A DNA stretch of 64,000 nucleotides from Fistularia commersonii (GCA_037954325.1 JBBMNZ010000001.1:8838874-8902873), one strand, 5' to 3'. Shown: positions 23,745 through 36,946, counted from the stretch's first letter. Numbers and translations are program-made. The notes: generated by a model from the sequence alone, not told the origin.

Positions 23745-25058
23745 AAGATATTGAAGAGGATAATGAGTGGAAAAGCAGTTGGTCCCTATGATCTACCCCC
23801 TGGAGGTGTGGAAGTGTCTAGGAGAGGCAGCAGTAGAGATTCTGACTAGATTATTCAACAGGATCTTAGAGAGTGAGAAGATCCCTGAAGAATGGATATG
23901 AAATGTGATGGTGCCCATTTTTAAGAATAAGGGGGTTGTGCAGAATTGCAGCAACTCTAGAGGGATAAAGTTGATGAGCCATACAATAAAGTTATAGGAA
24001 AGAGTAGTGGAAACCAGACTGAGAGCAGAAGTCAGGATTTGTGAACAGCAGTATGGCCTCATGCCTAGAATGAGTACTACAGATGCAGTATTTGCTTTGA
24101 GAATGCTAATATAGAAGTACAGGGAAGAAAAGAGGGAGCTGCATTGTGTTTCTGTAGACCTAGAAAAAGCATATGACAGGGTGCCAAGAGAGGACCTCTG
24201 GTTTTGTAAAAGGAAATCTGTAGTGGCAAAGAAGTATGCCAGACTGGTGCAGGACATGTATTCTTGCTGTGAGACAGTGGTACGGTGCGCTGAAAGGGGG
24301 AACAGAGAAGTTAAAGGTGGAGGTGGGACTGCATCAGGGATCAGCTCTGAGCAATAGTGATGGACAGGCTGACAGATTAGGTTTGATATGCAGTGAGAGC
24401 AGAAAACTGGTCGAGGAAAATCTAGAGAGGAGGAGGTATGTGCTGGAAAGGAGAGCAATGAAAGTTAGTTGTAGTATGACCGAATATATGTGCATGAATG
24501 AGAGAAACCTGGGTGGAATGGTGAGGCTACTGGGAGTAGAGGTCAAGAAATTGGAGGATTTGAGGTACTTGGGGTCAACAGTCCAGAGCGACGGAGAATG
24601 TGGAAAAGAGGTGAATAGATGGGTTCAAGCAGGTGGAGAATAGTGCCAGGGGTACTATGCGATAGAATACTAGCGGAATGAAATGAAAGGTGTAAAAGAT
24701 AGTGGCGAGACCAGTGATGCTATATGATTTAGCAAAAGTAACAATACAAAAAGACTTGAGGCAGAGCTTGAGGCCGCAGAGTTGAAGGCGTTGGGGTTCT
24801 CTTTGGGAGTGATGAAGATGGCTAGGATCAAGAATTATCCAAGCAGATGGACAGCACATGTTAGATGTTTTGGAGATAAGTTCAGAGAAACCAGACTGAA
24901 ATGGTTTGGTCAAGTACAGAGGAGGGATAGGGGGATAGGGATACTGATAGGAATATATTGGTAGATAGATGCTGGAATTGGAGCTGCCAGGAGGCAGAAG
25001 GGTTAGATGTAAAAGGTTCATTTGCTGTGGCAAACCCTGAAAGGAAAAGCCAAAAGGA

Positions 25059-25728
25059 GAAGACGACGATAAATAAAAACATTACAGTGCGAGTAATTCC
25101 CTAGGTCATCTAGTGTTCTACAATAAGACATCTAATTAAGCACCCGCCTACCGCCTTAGCCTGATTTGGTAATAAATCTTCAATAATCGCAATTAGCAAG
25201 ACAATTTCAGCTGGGTGATGGAATATAAAGCTGGGTATTGAAAGCACAGATGTATTCTGTAATGCAGCAACAGAAGAAAGGTAGAGGCATAAGGAGAATC
25301 TTTTGTCACACATTGAAAACAAAGAGGAAATTTGTTCATGATTCAATTGTGTTGACAGTAAGTGCTGCTATGGCCTGCTGTTTCTGTTGAATAGGGGGAT
25401 CTTTCACAAAATACTTTTCCCTTTTCTTGAGAGCAGAATAATCATATAGGTTGAGGCATTCATGAAATGTCCATGTCAAATGAAGTTCACCGCAAAACTA
25501 ACCATGAAAAGTTGGTCTTTTCAATAAAAGTCCACAGCTTCTTTTCCATTAAAGGAAAAAATAAATTAGAGCTGAGAAAGAACATTCATTTGATAAAAAA
25601 AGAGTCTGCTAAAGGCTACAGGTTAATGTTTGGACTTGAACTGCATGAAACCGGAGATGAGACAGATTTTCAGGACAGTGAAAGAGAAACCCTCTTGGGA
25701 GGAGTAATCAGCATAAATATGCTTTAAT
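25059..25728. other. no gene or repeat recognised
   Basis: Short intron-like interval between two RTE copies. The 86-residue frame at 25467-25727 has no recognisable domain. Confidence 0.4.
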
Positions 25729-25746
25729 ATTTCTCTCATACTCGCG

Positions 25747-28700
25747 GTATGTGAGCAGTGTCTCCCTGTGCCGGTCCCAAGCCCGGATAAATGCAGAGGG
25801 TTGCGTCAGGAAGGGCATCCGGCGTAAAACTTTTGCCAAAACCAAATATGCGAGTCGACCAAAACTATACCATACCGGATCGGTCGCGGACCGGGTTAAC
25901 AACGACCGCCATTTGTACTGATGACCTACAGGGTACTAATGGAAATTGGGCTACTGTGGGTCGAAGAACAAGAACAAGAAGAAGAGGAGGAGTGCGTGTT
26001 CAGAAGCAGAGAGAGAGGAGGAAAGGAAAGAGTCTGGGACTGAGAGTAGGGACTTTGAATATTGGGACTATGACAGGAAAAGGTAGAGAGTTGGTCGACA
26101 TGATGCAGAGAAGAAAGGTGGATATACTGTGTGTCCAGGAGACCAGGTGGAAAGGTAGTAAGGCTAGAAGCTTAGGAGCAGGCTTTAAGTTGTACTATTA
26201 TGGTGCTGACAAGAAGAGAAATGGAGTAGGAGTTATCTTGAAGGAGGAGTTTGTTAGGAACGTCCTAGAGGTGAAAAGAATGTCAGATAGACTTATGAGT
26301 CTGAAACTGGAAATTGAAGGTGTGATGCTCAATGTTGTTAGCGGCTATGCCCCGCAGGTGGGATGTGAATCTGAAGAGAAGGAGAAGTTCTGGAATGAGT
26401 TGGATGAAGTGATGCAGAATATTCCCAGAAATGAGAGAGTGGTCATTGGTGCTGACTTCAATGGACATGTTGGTGAAGGCAATAGAGGGGATGAAGAAGT
26501 GATGGGCAGATTTGGTATCCAGGATAGGAATGCAGAGGGTCAGATGGTGGTAGATTTTGCAAAAAGGATGGAAATGGCTGTAGTGAACACCTTTTTCCAG
26601 AAAAAAAACAGGAACATAGGGTAACTTATAAGAGCGGAGGTAGGAGTACGCAGGTACACTACATCTTGTATAGACGAGGTAACCTGAAAGAGATCAGTGA
26701 CTGCAAAGTAGTTGTAGGTGAGAGTGTAGCCAGACAGCATAGGATGGTGGTTTGTAGGATGACTCTGATGACAAGGAAGATGAAGAGGATAAAGGCAGAG
26801 CAGAGGACAAAATGGTGGAAGCTGAAAAGGGAGGAGTGTTGCATGGTTTTCAGGGAGGAGTTGAGAAAGGGTCTGGGTGGTCAGGGAGAGCTTCCAGATG
26901 ATTGGACAACTACAGCTAGTGTTATCAGGGAGACAGGTAGAAGAGTACTTGGTGGGTCATCTGGAAGGAAAGTAGATTAGGAGACTTGGTGGTGGAATGA
27001 GGAAGTGCAGGAGTGTATACAGAGAAAGCGGTTAGCGAAGAAGAAGTGGGATACTGAGAGGACTGAAGAGAACAGACAGGAGTTCAGGGAGATGCGGCGG
27101 AAGGTAAAGATAGAGGTAGCAAAGGCAAAACAAAGGGCTTATGATGACTTGTATGCTCGGTTGGATAGTAAGGAGGGTGAGAATGATCTATACAGGTTGG
27201 CGAAACAGAGAGACAAAGATGGAAAGGATGTACAACAGGTCCGGGTGATTAAGGACAGAGAGGGAAATGTATTGACTAATGCTAGAAGAGTGATGGGAAG
27301 ATGAAAAGAGTACTTTGAAGAGCTGATGAATGTGGAAAATGAAAGAGAGGCAAGGGAAGAAGAGGTGATTATTGTAGACCACAAAGTAGCAAAAATTAGT
27401 AAAAGTGAAGTGAGGAAGGCATTGAAGAGGATGAAGAGTGGAAAAGCAGTTGGTCCTGATGATATACCTGTGGAGGTGTGGAAGTGCCTAGGAGAGGCAG
27501 CGGTAGATTTCCTGACTAGATTATTCAACAGGATCTTAGAGAGGGAGAAGATGCCTGAAGAATGGAGACAAAGTGTGATAGTGCCTATTTTTAAGAATAA
27601 AGGGGATGTGCAGAATTGTGGCAACTATAGAGGGATTAAGTTGATGAGCCATACAAAGTTATGGGAAAGAGTAGTGGAAACTAGACTGAGAGCAGAAGTC
27701 AGCATTTGTGAACAGCAGTATTGCGTCATGCCTAGGAAGAGTACTACAGATGCGGTATTTGTGTTGAGAATGCTAATAGAAAAGTACAGAGAAGGCCAGA
27801 GGGAGTTGCATTGCGTTTTTGTAGACCTAGAAAAAGCATATGACAGGGTGCCAAGAGAGGAGCTCTGGTATTGTATGAGGAAGTCTGGAGTGGCAGAGAA
27901 GTATGTTAGACTGGTGCAGGACATGTATGCTAGCTGTGAGACAGTGGTACTGTGTGCTGTAGGGGTAACCTAGAAGTTCAAGGTGGAGGTGGGACTCCAT
28001 CAGGGATCAGCTCTGAGCCCCTTCTTGTTCGCAATGGTGATGGATAGGCTGACAGATGAGGTTAGACAGGAATCCCCATGGACCATGATGTTTGCGGATG
28101 ACATTGTGATCTGTAGTGAGAGCAGAAAACAGGTAGAGGAAAATCTAGAGAGGTGGAGGTATGCTCTAGAAAGGAGAGGAATGAAAGTTAGTCGCAGCAA
28201 GACAGAATATATGTGTGTGTGAATGAGAGGAACTCGGGTGGAGCGGTGAGGCTACAGGGAGTGGAGATCAAGAAGCTGGAGGATTTCAGGTACTTAGGGT
28301 CAACAGTCCAGAGCAACGGAGAGTGCGGAAAAGAGGTGAAGAGACGGGTCCAAGCAGGTTGGAATGGGTGGAGAAAAGTGTCAGGGGTACTATGTGATAG
28401 AAGACTTTCAGCCCGAATAAAAGGAAAGGTGTACAAGACAGTGGTGAGACCAGCGATGATGTATTGACTAGAAACTACAATGACCAAAAGACAGCAGGCA
28501 GAACTAGAGGTTGCAGAGATGAAGATGTTGAGGTTCTGTTTGGGAGTGACCAGGATGGAGAGGATCAGGAATGAGTCTATCAGAGGGACGGCACATGTTC
28601 GATGTTTTGGAGAGAAGGTCAGAGAAGCCAGACTGAGATGGTTCGGTCATGTACAGAGAAGAGATAGTGAATATATTGGTAGACGGATGCTGGAATTGGA

Positions 28701-28889
28701 GCTGCCAGGCAGGAGGTCTCGAGGAAGACCAAAGAGAAGATTTATGGACGTAGTGAGAGAGGATATGAAGGTAGTTGGAGTGAGAGAGGAAGATACAGAG
28801 AATAGGGTTAGATGGAGAAAGTTGACCCGCTGTGGCGACCCCTGACGGGAAAAGCCGAAAGAAGAAGAAGAAGAAGAAGAAGAAGAAGA
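25747..28889 (+). mobile_element. RTE-clade LINE, copy F (best preserved, with 18-bp target duplication)
   Basis: 3143 bp flanked by ATTTCTCTCATACTCGCG at 25729-25746 and 28890-28907, proof of a distinct retrotransposition event. It lacks about the first 60 bp of the leader. Leader ORF and endonuclease are open at 25791-26624 (VQETRWKGSKARSLG, GADFNGHVG). Linker and RT follow: AVGPDDIPVEVWK, VFVDLEKAYDRVPRE, VGLHQGSALSPFLFA, MMFADDIVIC, then the C-terminal RWFGHVQRRDSEYIGRR. The frame is broken by a frameshift after 26624, TAG near 26978, TGA near 27302, TAG at 27971-27973, a 2-base insertion near 28220 and a stop near 28466. The 3' terminus is GCCGAAAGAA followed by (GAA)n. Dead, but a good template for the family consensus. 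Confidence 0.93.
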
Positions 28890-28890
28890 A
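28859..28890 (+). repeat. (GAA)n tail of RTE copy F
   Basis: About ten GAA units directly after the RTE 3' end. RTE-type LINEs characteristically end in short tandem repeats rather than poly(A). Confidence 0.9.
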
Positions 28891-28907
28891 TTTCTCTCAT
28901 ACTCGCG

Positions 28908-29639
28908 ATACATCCTGGATTGATGATGTATACCTGTTGTGTTGTTTTAACTTTGGCCTTCTGCTTGTGTTTGCTCATCACGGTATATATGGAAATAATG
29001 CCACATTGTGCTGCTTTTGTGTAAAATTTCCTGTCCAAGGGAAACACAGGGATTGATGTTAGTCTGCACAGCATCCCAAAGGACGAAAAAGAGACGAAAG
29101 GAGAGGGAAATGGCTTTTGGTCAAACAGAACTTCTGAAGAAGCAATGGCTAAGTTCTCGTCACTTCCCTCTGGATACATTTGACGCATTTAGTCAATCAG
29201 GTGCTGCTACTTTTAAACGGAGACTGAAGGCAAATGCCATGCTGAAAATTTTCTTTTGCAAGCATTCAAAATGTGAAGCCCACTCGAAGAAAAGCTACAG
29301 GCAGGAGACGATGGCTGTTCTACTGTGAGGACAACAACCAGATTGCTCTGCTTAAGCACTCCTGCTCTTCACGTCATCTTGATGCACACAGTCAGGTTTT
29401 AGCAATTTAGCTCACAGAATAATCTTGGAATGATTCTTTGATGACTAGCAGTGTGTTGATAATGATCGAAGATGAATAGCATCAATGTAAAGCTGTACAG
29501 TCCATTGTCCCTTAGTTAAGCCGAGAAACCTAATTCAGTAGTGCTTTATGGTATGATACACTTATTGTCAGCTAACACACATATTTTACACACATCTGTT
29601 GCTTTGATAAACAGGATCATCCATCCATCCATGGTGTGT
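28908..29639. other. no gene or repeat recognised
   Basis: Intron-like DNA. The 106-residue + strand frame at 29008-29328 has a lysine/serine-rich composition but no recognised domain. Confidence 0.4.
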
Positions 29640-31480
29640 TCAGAAGTTAAGAGAAAAGAGGAAAGGCAAGAGTCTATGGCTAAGAGGAGGAACTTTGAAT
29701 ATTTGGATGATGACAGGAAAAGGTAGAGTTGGTTGAAATGACGCAGAGAAGGTAGGTGGATATACTGTGTGTCTAGGAGACCAGGTGGAAAGGTAGTAAG
29801 GCTAGAAGCTTATGAGCAGATTTCAAGTTGCACTATCATGGTGCCGATAGGAAGAGAAATGGAGTAGGAGTTATCTTGAAGGAGGAGTTTGTGAGGAATA
29901 TTCACAAGGGTAAAAGGAATGTCAGATAGACTTATGAGTCTGAAACTGGAAATTGAAGGTGTGATGCTCAATGTTGTTAGTGGCTATGCCCCACAGGTGG
30001 GATGTGAGTTAGAGGAGAACAAAGAACTGTACAGGGAGAACAGAGTAAGGTAAAGACAGAGGTAGCAAAGGCAGAATGAGTATAAATGAAGTGAGGAAAG
30101 CATTGAAGAGGATGAAGCATGGCAAGGCAGTTGGTCCTGATGATATACATGTGGAGGTATTGAAGTGTCTAGGAGAGGCAGTGGTAGAGTTTCTGGCTAA
30201 ATTATTCAACAGAATCTTAGAGAGTGAAAAGATGCCTGAAGAATGGAGAAGAAGTGTTATGGTGCCCATTTCTGCGAATGAGGGTTATGTGCAGAATTGC
30301 GCTATCAATAGTTGGATAAAGTTGATGAGCCATACAAAGTTATGGGAAAGAGTAGTGGAAACTAGACTGAGAGCAGAAGTCAACATTAATGACCAATAGT
30401 ATGGCTTCATGCCTTGAAAGAGTACATCAGATGTCGTATTTGCTTTGAGAATACTAATTGAGAAGTACACAGAAGGACAGAGGGAGCTGCATTGTGTTTT
30501 TGTAGACCTAGGAAAAGCATATGACAGGGTGCCACGAGAGGAGTTCTGGTATTGTATGACTAAATCTGGAATGGCACAGAAGTATGTTAGACTGGTGCAG
30601 GACATGTATGCTAGCTGTGAGACAGTGTTTATTTGTGCAACAGAGACGGTCAAGGTGGAGGTGGGGCTTCATTGGGGATCAACTCTTCTTTTTTGCATTG
30701 GTGGTGGACAGACTGTCTGATGAGGTTCGACAGGAATCTCCATGGACCATGATGTTTGAAGATGACATTGTTATCTGTAATGAGAGAAGGGAACAAGTTG
30801 AGGAAAATCTGGAGATGCGGAGGTATGGCTATGAAAGGAGAGGAATGAAGGTTAGCCACAGCAAGACATAATATGTGTGTGAATGAGAGGTGGAATGGTG
30901 AGGCTACAGGGAGTGGAGATCAAGAAGTTGGAGGATTTCAAGTCCAGAGCAATGGAGAATGTGGAAAAGGTATAGAAATGGGTTAAAGCAGGTTGGAATA
31001 GGTGGAGAATAGTGTCAGGGGTACTATCCAAGAGTAGACCAGCTAGAATGAAAGGAAAGGTGTAAAAGATAGTGGTGAGACCAGTTATGCTCTATGATTT
31101 AGAAACATTGACAATGAAAAAAAGACTGGAGGCAGAGCTGGAGGCCGCAGAGATGAAGATGTTGGGGTTCTCTGGGAATGAGGAGGATGGCTAGGATCAG
31201 GAATGAGCTTAGCAGATGGATAGCACATCTTAGATGTTTTGGAGAGGAGGTCAGACAAACCATACTGAGAAGGATCGGTCATCTACAGAGGAGGGATAGG
31301 GAATATATTGATAATAACTGGAGCTGCAAGGCAGGAAGTCTTGAGGAATACCAGAGAGAAGATTTATGGATGTACTGAGAGAGGATATGAAATTAGTTGG
31401 TGTGAAAGAGGATGATACAGAGAATAGGGTTTGAGGGAGAAAGTTTATTAACTGTGGGGCCCTATGAAGGGAACAGCTGA
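29640..31480 (+). mobile_element. RTE-clade LINE, copy G (internally deleted)
   Basis: The start of the endonuclease (29640-30030) is joined by deletion directly to the reverse transcriptase. The latter has MSINEVRKALKRMKHGKAVG at 30076, VFVDLGKAYDRVPRE, GLHWGST in place of LHQGSA, and FEDDIVIC in place of FADDIVIC at about 30755-30780. The C-terminal domain follows (31178-31378). The Ala-to-Glu change in the catalytic box, several stops and the missing linker make it inactive. The 3' end GGGAACAGCTGAAAGGAAAAG merges into a GATG microsatellite. Confidence 0.85.
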
Positions 31481-31494
31481 AAGGAAAAGAAGGG

Positions 31495-31634
31495 ATAGAT
31501 GGATAGATTGATAGATGGATGGATGGATGGATGGATGGATGGATGGATGGATGGATGGATGGATGAATGGATGGATGGATAGATGGATAGATGGATGGAT
31601 GGATGGATGATGGATGGATGGATGGGTGGATGGA
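31495..31634. repeat. (GATG)n microsatellite
   Basis: About 35 units of GGAT/GATG with some GATA variants, starting at the 3' end of RTE copy G, where it may have grown out of the element's own tail. Confidence 0.95.
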
Positions 31635-31831
31635 TCTAGAATTAGCCGTTCGTAATAACTAATATATATCAACAATTATTAGTTCACATGAAAAAATATC
31701 CTCATCGCAATTGCTGAGGATTATATTAGTAAAATATGATCTCAAGGATTAAATGTAAGGAAATAAATCAACAGAATGAGTTTATAACTCCCATCACCAG
31801 CTTTTGTGGGCATGATGGCAAGAGTCTAAGG

Positions 31832-32431
31832 CAGTGGTTCTTAACCTTGTTGGAGGTACTGAACCCCACCTGTTTTACATGCTCATTCACTGAACCCTTC
31901 TTTATTGGATCGAGGATCGTTTTGTTGATGGGTACAAAGAACAGGCAGAGTAGCCTTTTCATCGAATCTGGCTCCCTTCCCCTTGAATTCAGCAAGCGCT
32001 ATGTTCTTGTAGCTCCCATCTCCATGCAGCTGAAGGAAGCCTTTCCTTCATTTTGCCGGTGCTGGACTAGAATTGCTCATCTTGTCATTCCAAATCATGC
32101 AGTTAGGACATCGATTCCAATCACGTTCCATCATACATGTGAATCCGTATTGTACGTATTCTTCCGACCGCTTTCTTTTTTTGCCCGACATAATTAGTAT
32201 GAAGGGATAAAAATATTAAGAAAGAAATCACATGACATACCATCACGACAGTCACAAGTTACTACAACTGAGCGCGCCAAAATCCCTGCAGCACGGATAG
32301 GCCAAGCTATGTAGCGTGCTCACCTGCAGCCAGTGATGTCATCACCAATGTGTGTCTTGACCTCTGCCGAACCCCTGAGACTGACTCACCGAACCCCTGG
32401 GGTTCGATGGAACCCAGGTTAAGAACCACTG
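31832..32431. mobile_element. hAT-type MITE with perfect 8-bp target duplication
   Basis: 600 bp. The ends are CAGTGGTTCTTAACCTTG and the complement of AGGTTAAGAACCACTG, flanked by GTCTAAGG on both sides (31824-31831 and 32432-32439). It also carries internal repeats of GAACCCC/GGGGTTCG near both ends. The 8-bp duplication and CA(G)TG ends are diagnostic for hAT transposition. There is no transposase, so it was moved by a hAT enzyme from elsewhere. Confidence 0.93.
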
Positions 32432-32439
32432 GTCTAAGG

Positions 32440-33569
32440 CTTTGCTAACTCAGCTGATTATCGCATCCTGGACCCTATATACATTATGAAGGTAGCTCAA
32501 AGAAAGAAGTCAGTGCAAGAATAAGGTACAGGGCTTGATGAAGTAGACTTCTTTTGGGTTAAGATTTGATAACCTGCATTCAATCTTCACTGCTAATGCC
32601 TGCAGCAAAGCTCAGCAGATAGTTTTCTCCTCTTACTTTTTCCTCCGTCTTATCGTGTAAGATTTCTTTTGAATAGTTCCATCTGTTTTCTGTAATGGAG
32701 CTGAGATAAATACTGGGCAGCCATCAGCCTTCAAAGGACAATATCATCATGGACACACCACAGAGATAACCTAAGGTGTCTAAATTTCTATTTGCATTTA
32801 TTCCCTTTCTTTTCCCCCAACTATACAATTTCTCTTCAGTACCTGTAGTAATCCCCTTTTCTCCACTGAAGCACCAAGGCATACAGATAACCATGTTTTT
32901 TTCAAGGCTAGACATTGAAAACTTTGCCATAGCTCGCCAAGGAATTGGCTTAAAATCAATATGAGCATTAAAGAGTCAGCCACTTATTCACACTTCAACA
33001 AATCCAATGAGAAGCACAGCCTCATTGCTCAGGGACAAAATACATGGTGAGAAAGAAAGTATTCTGTATAGCCTAGTGCCTAGACAAGCACACCAATAGA
33101 CTACACTATCATCCCTGGAACTGCCAGGATCATTTGTCTTACACAGTGAGATACAGAGTGTGTGCCATATGCTTTCTTTCCCCTTATTTATATATTTATT
33201 TCCCAAACATAAAAAAAGTTGTTGATTTTCAAGTAATGTTTTATATAAAATAACTATAATAATATATTTATTGATATATATATATTTTTTAAATATTATT
33301 TTACAGCAGAAAATGTTTTGATGTTTTGTATGAAGATGTTCAAGCTGGGCTTCACAGCTTCACACAGACACAGCCTGTGCAGGAAAACTGAACCAAATAC
33401 TTTCATAAAGGCATCTCGATAACACAAAACTGTATATATTCAATACATATCTGAATAGAAATTCAAATCTTTCACTTTGATGCATCTATCCTGTTGTAAA
33501 GTTTTTCTTCACACATTCACATCCACCTGGCCACAGAGGCAAACTCATTATTTCTAGACCAGACATTCT
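32440..33569. other. no gene or repeat recognised
   Basis: AT-rich intron-like DNA without supported coding or mobile feature. Confidence 0.45.
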
Positions 33570-33890
33570 TTGCATCCTTTTCTCTAATACCAACTTAATT
33601 TCACTATGTTTACTACATCAACAAATCTCCTCTTGGTCTTGTTGCCTGGCTCTTCCAACCCCAGCAGCTTTCTAACTATATCATCACTATCCCTCCTATG
33701 TATATATATCCTGCCATATCAGTCTGGCCTTTCTGACTTTTTTCAATTATATCTAGCATGTGCCATCCCCCAATGGATATGCTGCTGGTACTATCTATTC
33801 ATTCTTCTCTCTCTCAAAGATAACCTCAACATTGCTATGTCTGCTTCCTCCTGCTCTGCCTCCAGTCATTTCATTAGTTCTACTAATGAA
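33570..33890 (-). mobile_element. highly diverged RTE-like 3' fragment
   Basis: The + strand text AATCTCCTCTTGGTCTTGTT, then TGCCTGGCTCTTCCAACCCC and CAGTCTGGCCTTTCTGAC, keeps the order of the antisense RTE C-terminal region in copies H and L, but with many changes and gaps. It is older than the other copies. Confidence 0.5.
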
Positions 33891-34890
33891 ATGAATGTAA
33901 AAGAGGGGTGCCCACAATTTTTCAGCTTGTGAGCTTATAAATGACCAAGTCACTTTGTCACTACAAAATGTAAAAAATATTTATATATGATTATACTGAG
34001 GATTCTTTATCGTTTCTTTCTCTGCGGCAGGTTTGGAGAGAAGGGAATATTTCAGTTTGGCAGCACTGCCACTATAAGCCTATCCCAGGTCTCACTGGGT
34101 GAGTCAGGGTACACCCTTAACCAGTCAATTGCATGGTCACACAACCAATTACTGTCTCATTCACACATCTGGGCAACAACAGGAAGAGTTCAAAAACAAC
34201 TTTACTGAGGTTTCAGCAGCAGGGAGCTCTTTGCCCGATTTCATGTGGCTCTAACATTCAATTTTTTTGTTTGTGTATTTTTGCAGTATATGCGTTTAGT
34301 AGTGTTGGCCAAATAAAAATTCACAGCAAAACCAAAATATGAAGATGAACACAGGACATGTTTAACAGAGTAGGGGACTTTATTTTTTTGTTGAACATTG
34401 TTGTACCTCAAGTTGAGACATTTACAGAAACTTATTTCTGTTAACTCAACCTATTTCTGTATTCAACCACCATATGCTGACCAAAAGGGGTTAAATCCTT
34501 TGTTCCAAGGATCGACCCCCATGCGTCAATAAAGTAATTTTAACCTTCCCGTTAACTCTGGTACATACTCGAGGGATGAAATGGGAGGCCCCCTACTATG
34601 GGGGGGCCTGTCTCAGCACCCTCACCCATTGGATCACAACAAGGTACACGCTGTGACGTCATCAACCTGTGATAACCGAATGTTTCGAATCACTATATTC
34701 CCATCTCATTGCTGTGTTACCTTGTTGGTGCTTGCTGCTTGTCTAACTCTTTCTGCTTTCCTTTCTTTTCTATAACAAACAAACCCCCACGTAATTTTTG
34801 CACAGGACATTATCTATTGGTGTTCTATTCAATCCTTGTGCCCGCCGGCCCCGGTCACATAGTAGCAGGCTGCTGCCATTTTTCGGGTCC
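33891..34890. other. no gene or repeat recognised
   Basis: Intron-like DNA. Nothing I can support as a gene. Confidence 0.4.

Positions 34891-34951
<61 letters not shown>
34891..34951. repeat. (CA)n microsatellite
   Basis: About 30 uninterrupted CA units. Confidence 0.97.
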
Positions 34952-34952
<1 letters not shown>

Positions 34953-34989
34953 AGAATCTGGCATTGTCAAATAAATGATATTAGTATTC

Positions 34990-35440
34990 TCCATGAGCCC
35001 CCACCTTACCGTAATGGAGGGGTTTGCAGCAGTCCGGGTTTGCTGCAGAAGCTGGCTCTTGGAACATTGAATTTCACGTTTCTGGCAGGGATGGAACCCG
35101 AGCTGGTGCGCGAGGCTGAGAGCTTTCAACTTCATATAGTTGTACTCACCTGGATGCATAGCGTTGGGTCTGGAACCAGGCCGCTCGAGAGGGGTTGTAC
35201 TCTTTTTTTATTCTGGAGTTGCCCCCAGTGAGATTTGTTGGGCAGGTGTGGGCATATTGATTGCCTTGGCGCAGTTCAACCCAGAGGACAAGAAGGTGGC
35301 CTCCCTTTGCCTTCAGGTTGGGAGACGGAATCTGACTGCTGTTTGTGGTTATGTACCCAACAATAGTTCACTTTACCCACCCTTCTTAGGGTCCCTAGAA
35401 GGGCTGCTAAAGAGCACTCCCACCGGGTACTCCCTCATAA
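34990..35440 (+). mobile_element. LINE family 2f, 5' leader and start of endonuclease
   Basis: A leader-like GCCCCCACCTTACCGTAATG block precedes LALGTLNFTFLAGMEPELVR at about 35043, then GVVLFFYSGVAPSE (35185-35230), WAGVGILIALAQF, KKVASLCLQVGRRN and a TPTGYS block. This is the N-terminal APE-type endonuclease of the LINE whose C-terminus appears at 5905 and 48530. It is cut off at 35440 by the RTE copy in the opposite orientation. The GDFN active-site motif should come next and is absent. Confidence 0.72.
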
Positions 35441-36946
35441 CCTCCTTACTCACACCAACTACCTTCATATCCTCTCTCGTTACGTCCATAATCTTCTCTT
35501 TGGTCTGCCTCGAGACCTCCTGCCTGGCAGCTTCAATTCCAGCATCAGTCTACCAATATATTTACCATCCCTCCTCTTTACATAAATGAACCATCTCAGT
35601 CTGGCTTTTCTGATCTTATCTCAATAACATCCTTCTCTTCAAAACATCTAATATGTGCTGTTCCTCTGATAGACTCATTCCTGATCCTATCCATCTTGGT
35701 CACTCCCAAAACGAACCCCAACATGTTCATCCCTGCAACCTCTAGTTCATCCTCCTTTCTTTTTGTCATTGTAACAGTTCTAGGCCATACAGCATCGCTG
35801 GTCTCACTACTGTCTTGTATACCTTTTCCTTTCATTCTGGCTGATGTTCTTCTATCACATAGTACCCCTGACACTTTTCTTCACCCATTCCAACCTGCTT
35901 AAACCAGTCTCTTCCCCTCTTTTCCACACACCATCGTTGCCCATGACTGTTGACCCCAAGTACCTCAAATCCTCCAACTTCTTGATCTCCACGCCCTGTG
36001 GCCTCACTGTTCCACCCGAGTTCCTCTCATTCACACACATAAACTGCGACTAACTGTCATTCCTCTCCTTTCCTGCGCATTCCTCCACCTCTCTAGATTT
36101 TCCTCAACCTGTTCTCTGCTCTCAATGCAGATCACAATGTCATCTGCAAACATCACGGGCCATGGAGATTCCTGTCTGACCTCATCTCTCAGCCTGTCCA
36201 TCACTATTGCAAACAAGAAAGGGCTCAGAGCTGATCCCTGATGGAGTTCCACCTCCACCTTGAACTTATGTGTTACACCCAAAGCACACCGCACCAGTGT
36301 CTCACAGCTAGCATAGATGCCCTGCACCAGTCTAAAATACTTCTCTGCCATTCCAGATTCAATTGTATAGTGCCAGAGCTCTTCTCTTGGCACTCTGTCA
36401 TATGGTTTTTCTAGGTCTACAGAAACACAATGCAGCTGCCTCTGGCCTTCTCTGTACTTCTCTATGACCATCTCTTCAAGCAAATACCGCATCTGTAATA
36501 CTCTTTCTTGGCATGAAGCCATACTGCTGTTCACAAATGCTGACATCTGCTCTCAATCTAGTTTACACTACTTTTCCCATAATTTCATTGTATGGCTCAT
36601 CAACTTTATCCCTCTGTAGTTGTCACAATTCTGCACATCTTCCTTATTCTGAAATGGGCACATTCACACTTTTTCTTCATTCTTCAGGCATCTTCTCACT
36701 CTCTAAGACCCTGTTGAATAATACCCGTATAGTCAGAAATTCTACCGCTGCCTCTCCACTGCCTTTCCACTCTTCATCCTCTTCAATACCTTCCTCAATT
36801 CACTTTTGCTAATCTCGACTAATTTGTGGTCTACAATAGTCACCTCTTCTACCCTTGCCTCTGTCATTATCCACATTCATCATCTCTTCAAAGTACTCTT
36901 TCCATCTCCCCATTACTCTTCCAGCATCTGTCAATACATTTCCCTG
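35441..36946 (-). mobile_element. RTE-clade LINE, copy H (RT and C-terminal part)
   Basis: On the minus strand it runs from MGRWKEYFEEMMNVDN (about 36930) through the reverse transcriptase. VSVDLEKPYDRVPREEL and HQGSALSPFLFA are at 36546-36031, with VMFADDIVICIE at about 36150-36115, then the C-terminal domain (36040-35596). The extreme 3' terminus is missing at 35441. The FADD box is intact in this copy, though the frame is broken in several places (for example the GKAVGPDD block is deleted). It meets a + strand RTE 3' end head to head at 36946. Confidence 0.85.

Larger units (their letters stand above)
21830..25058 (+). mobile_element. RTE-clade LINE, copy E (rearranged composite)
   Basis: It starts with the full-length 5' end AATGCAGCCTCAGGG. 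Leader and endonuclease start run to 22263, where a solo LTR interrupts. The endonuclease resumes at 22948 with GTCCAGGAGACCAGG and continues to about 23430, including ADFNGHVGEGN. An inverted leader segment (23431-23744) then takes the place of about 0.7 kb of linker. From 23745 the + strand has SGKAVGPYDLP-like, PSRWTAHVRCFGDKF and the 3' terminus near 25058. Many stops are present and the FADD region is lost (a deletion joins QGSALSNSDGQADRL). Not functional. Confidence 0.8.

Noticed and set aside
25791..26624. 277-residue frame that could be annotated as a host craniofacial-development-like protein
   Set aside because: It is the leader and endonuclease of a LINE with target duplications and many sister copies in the window.
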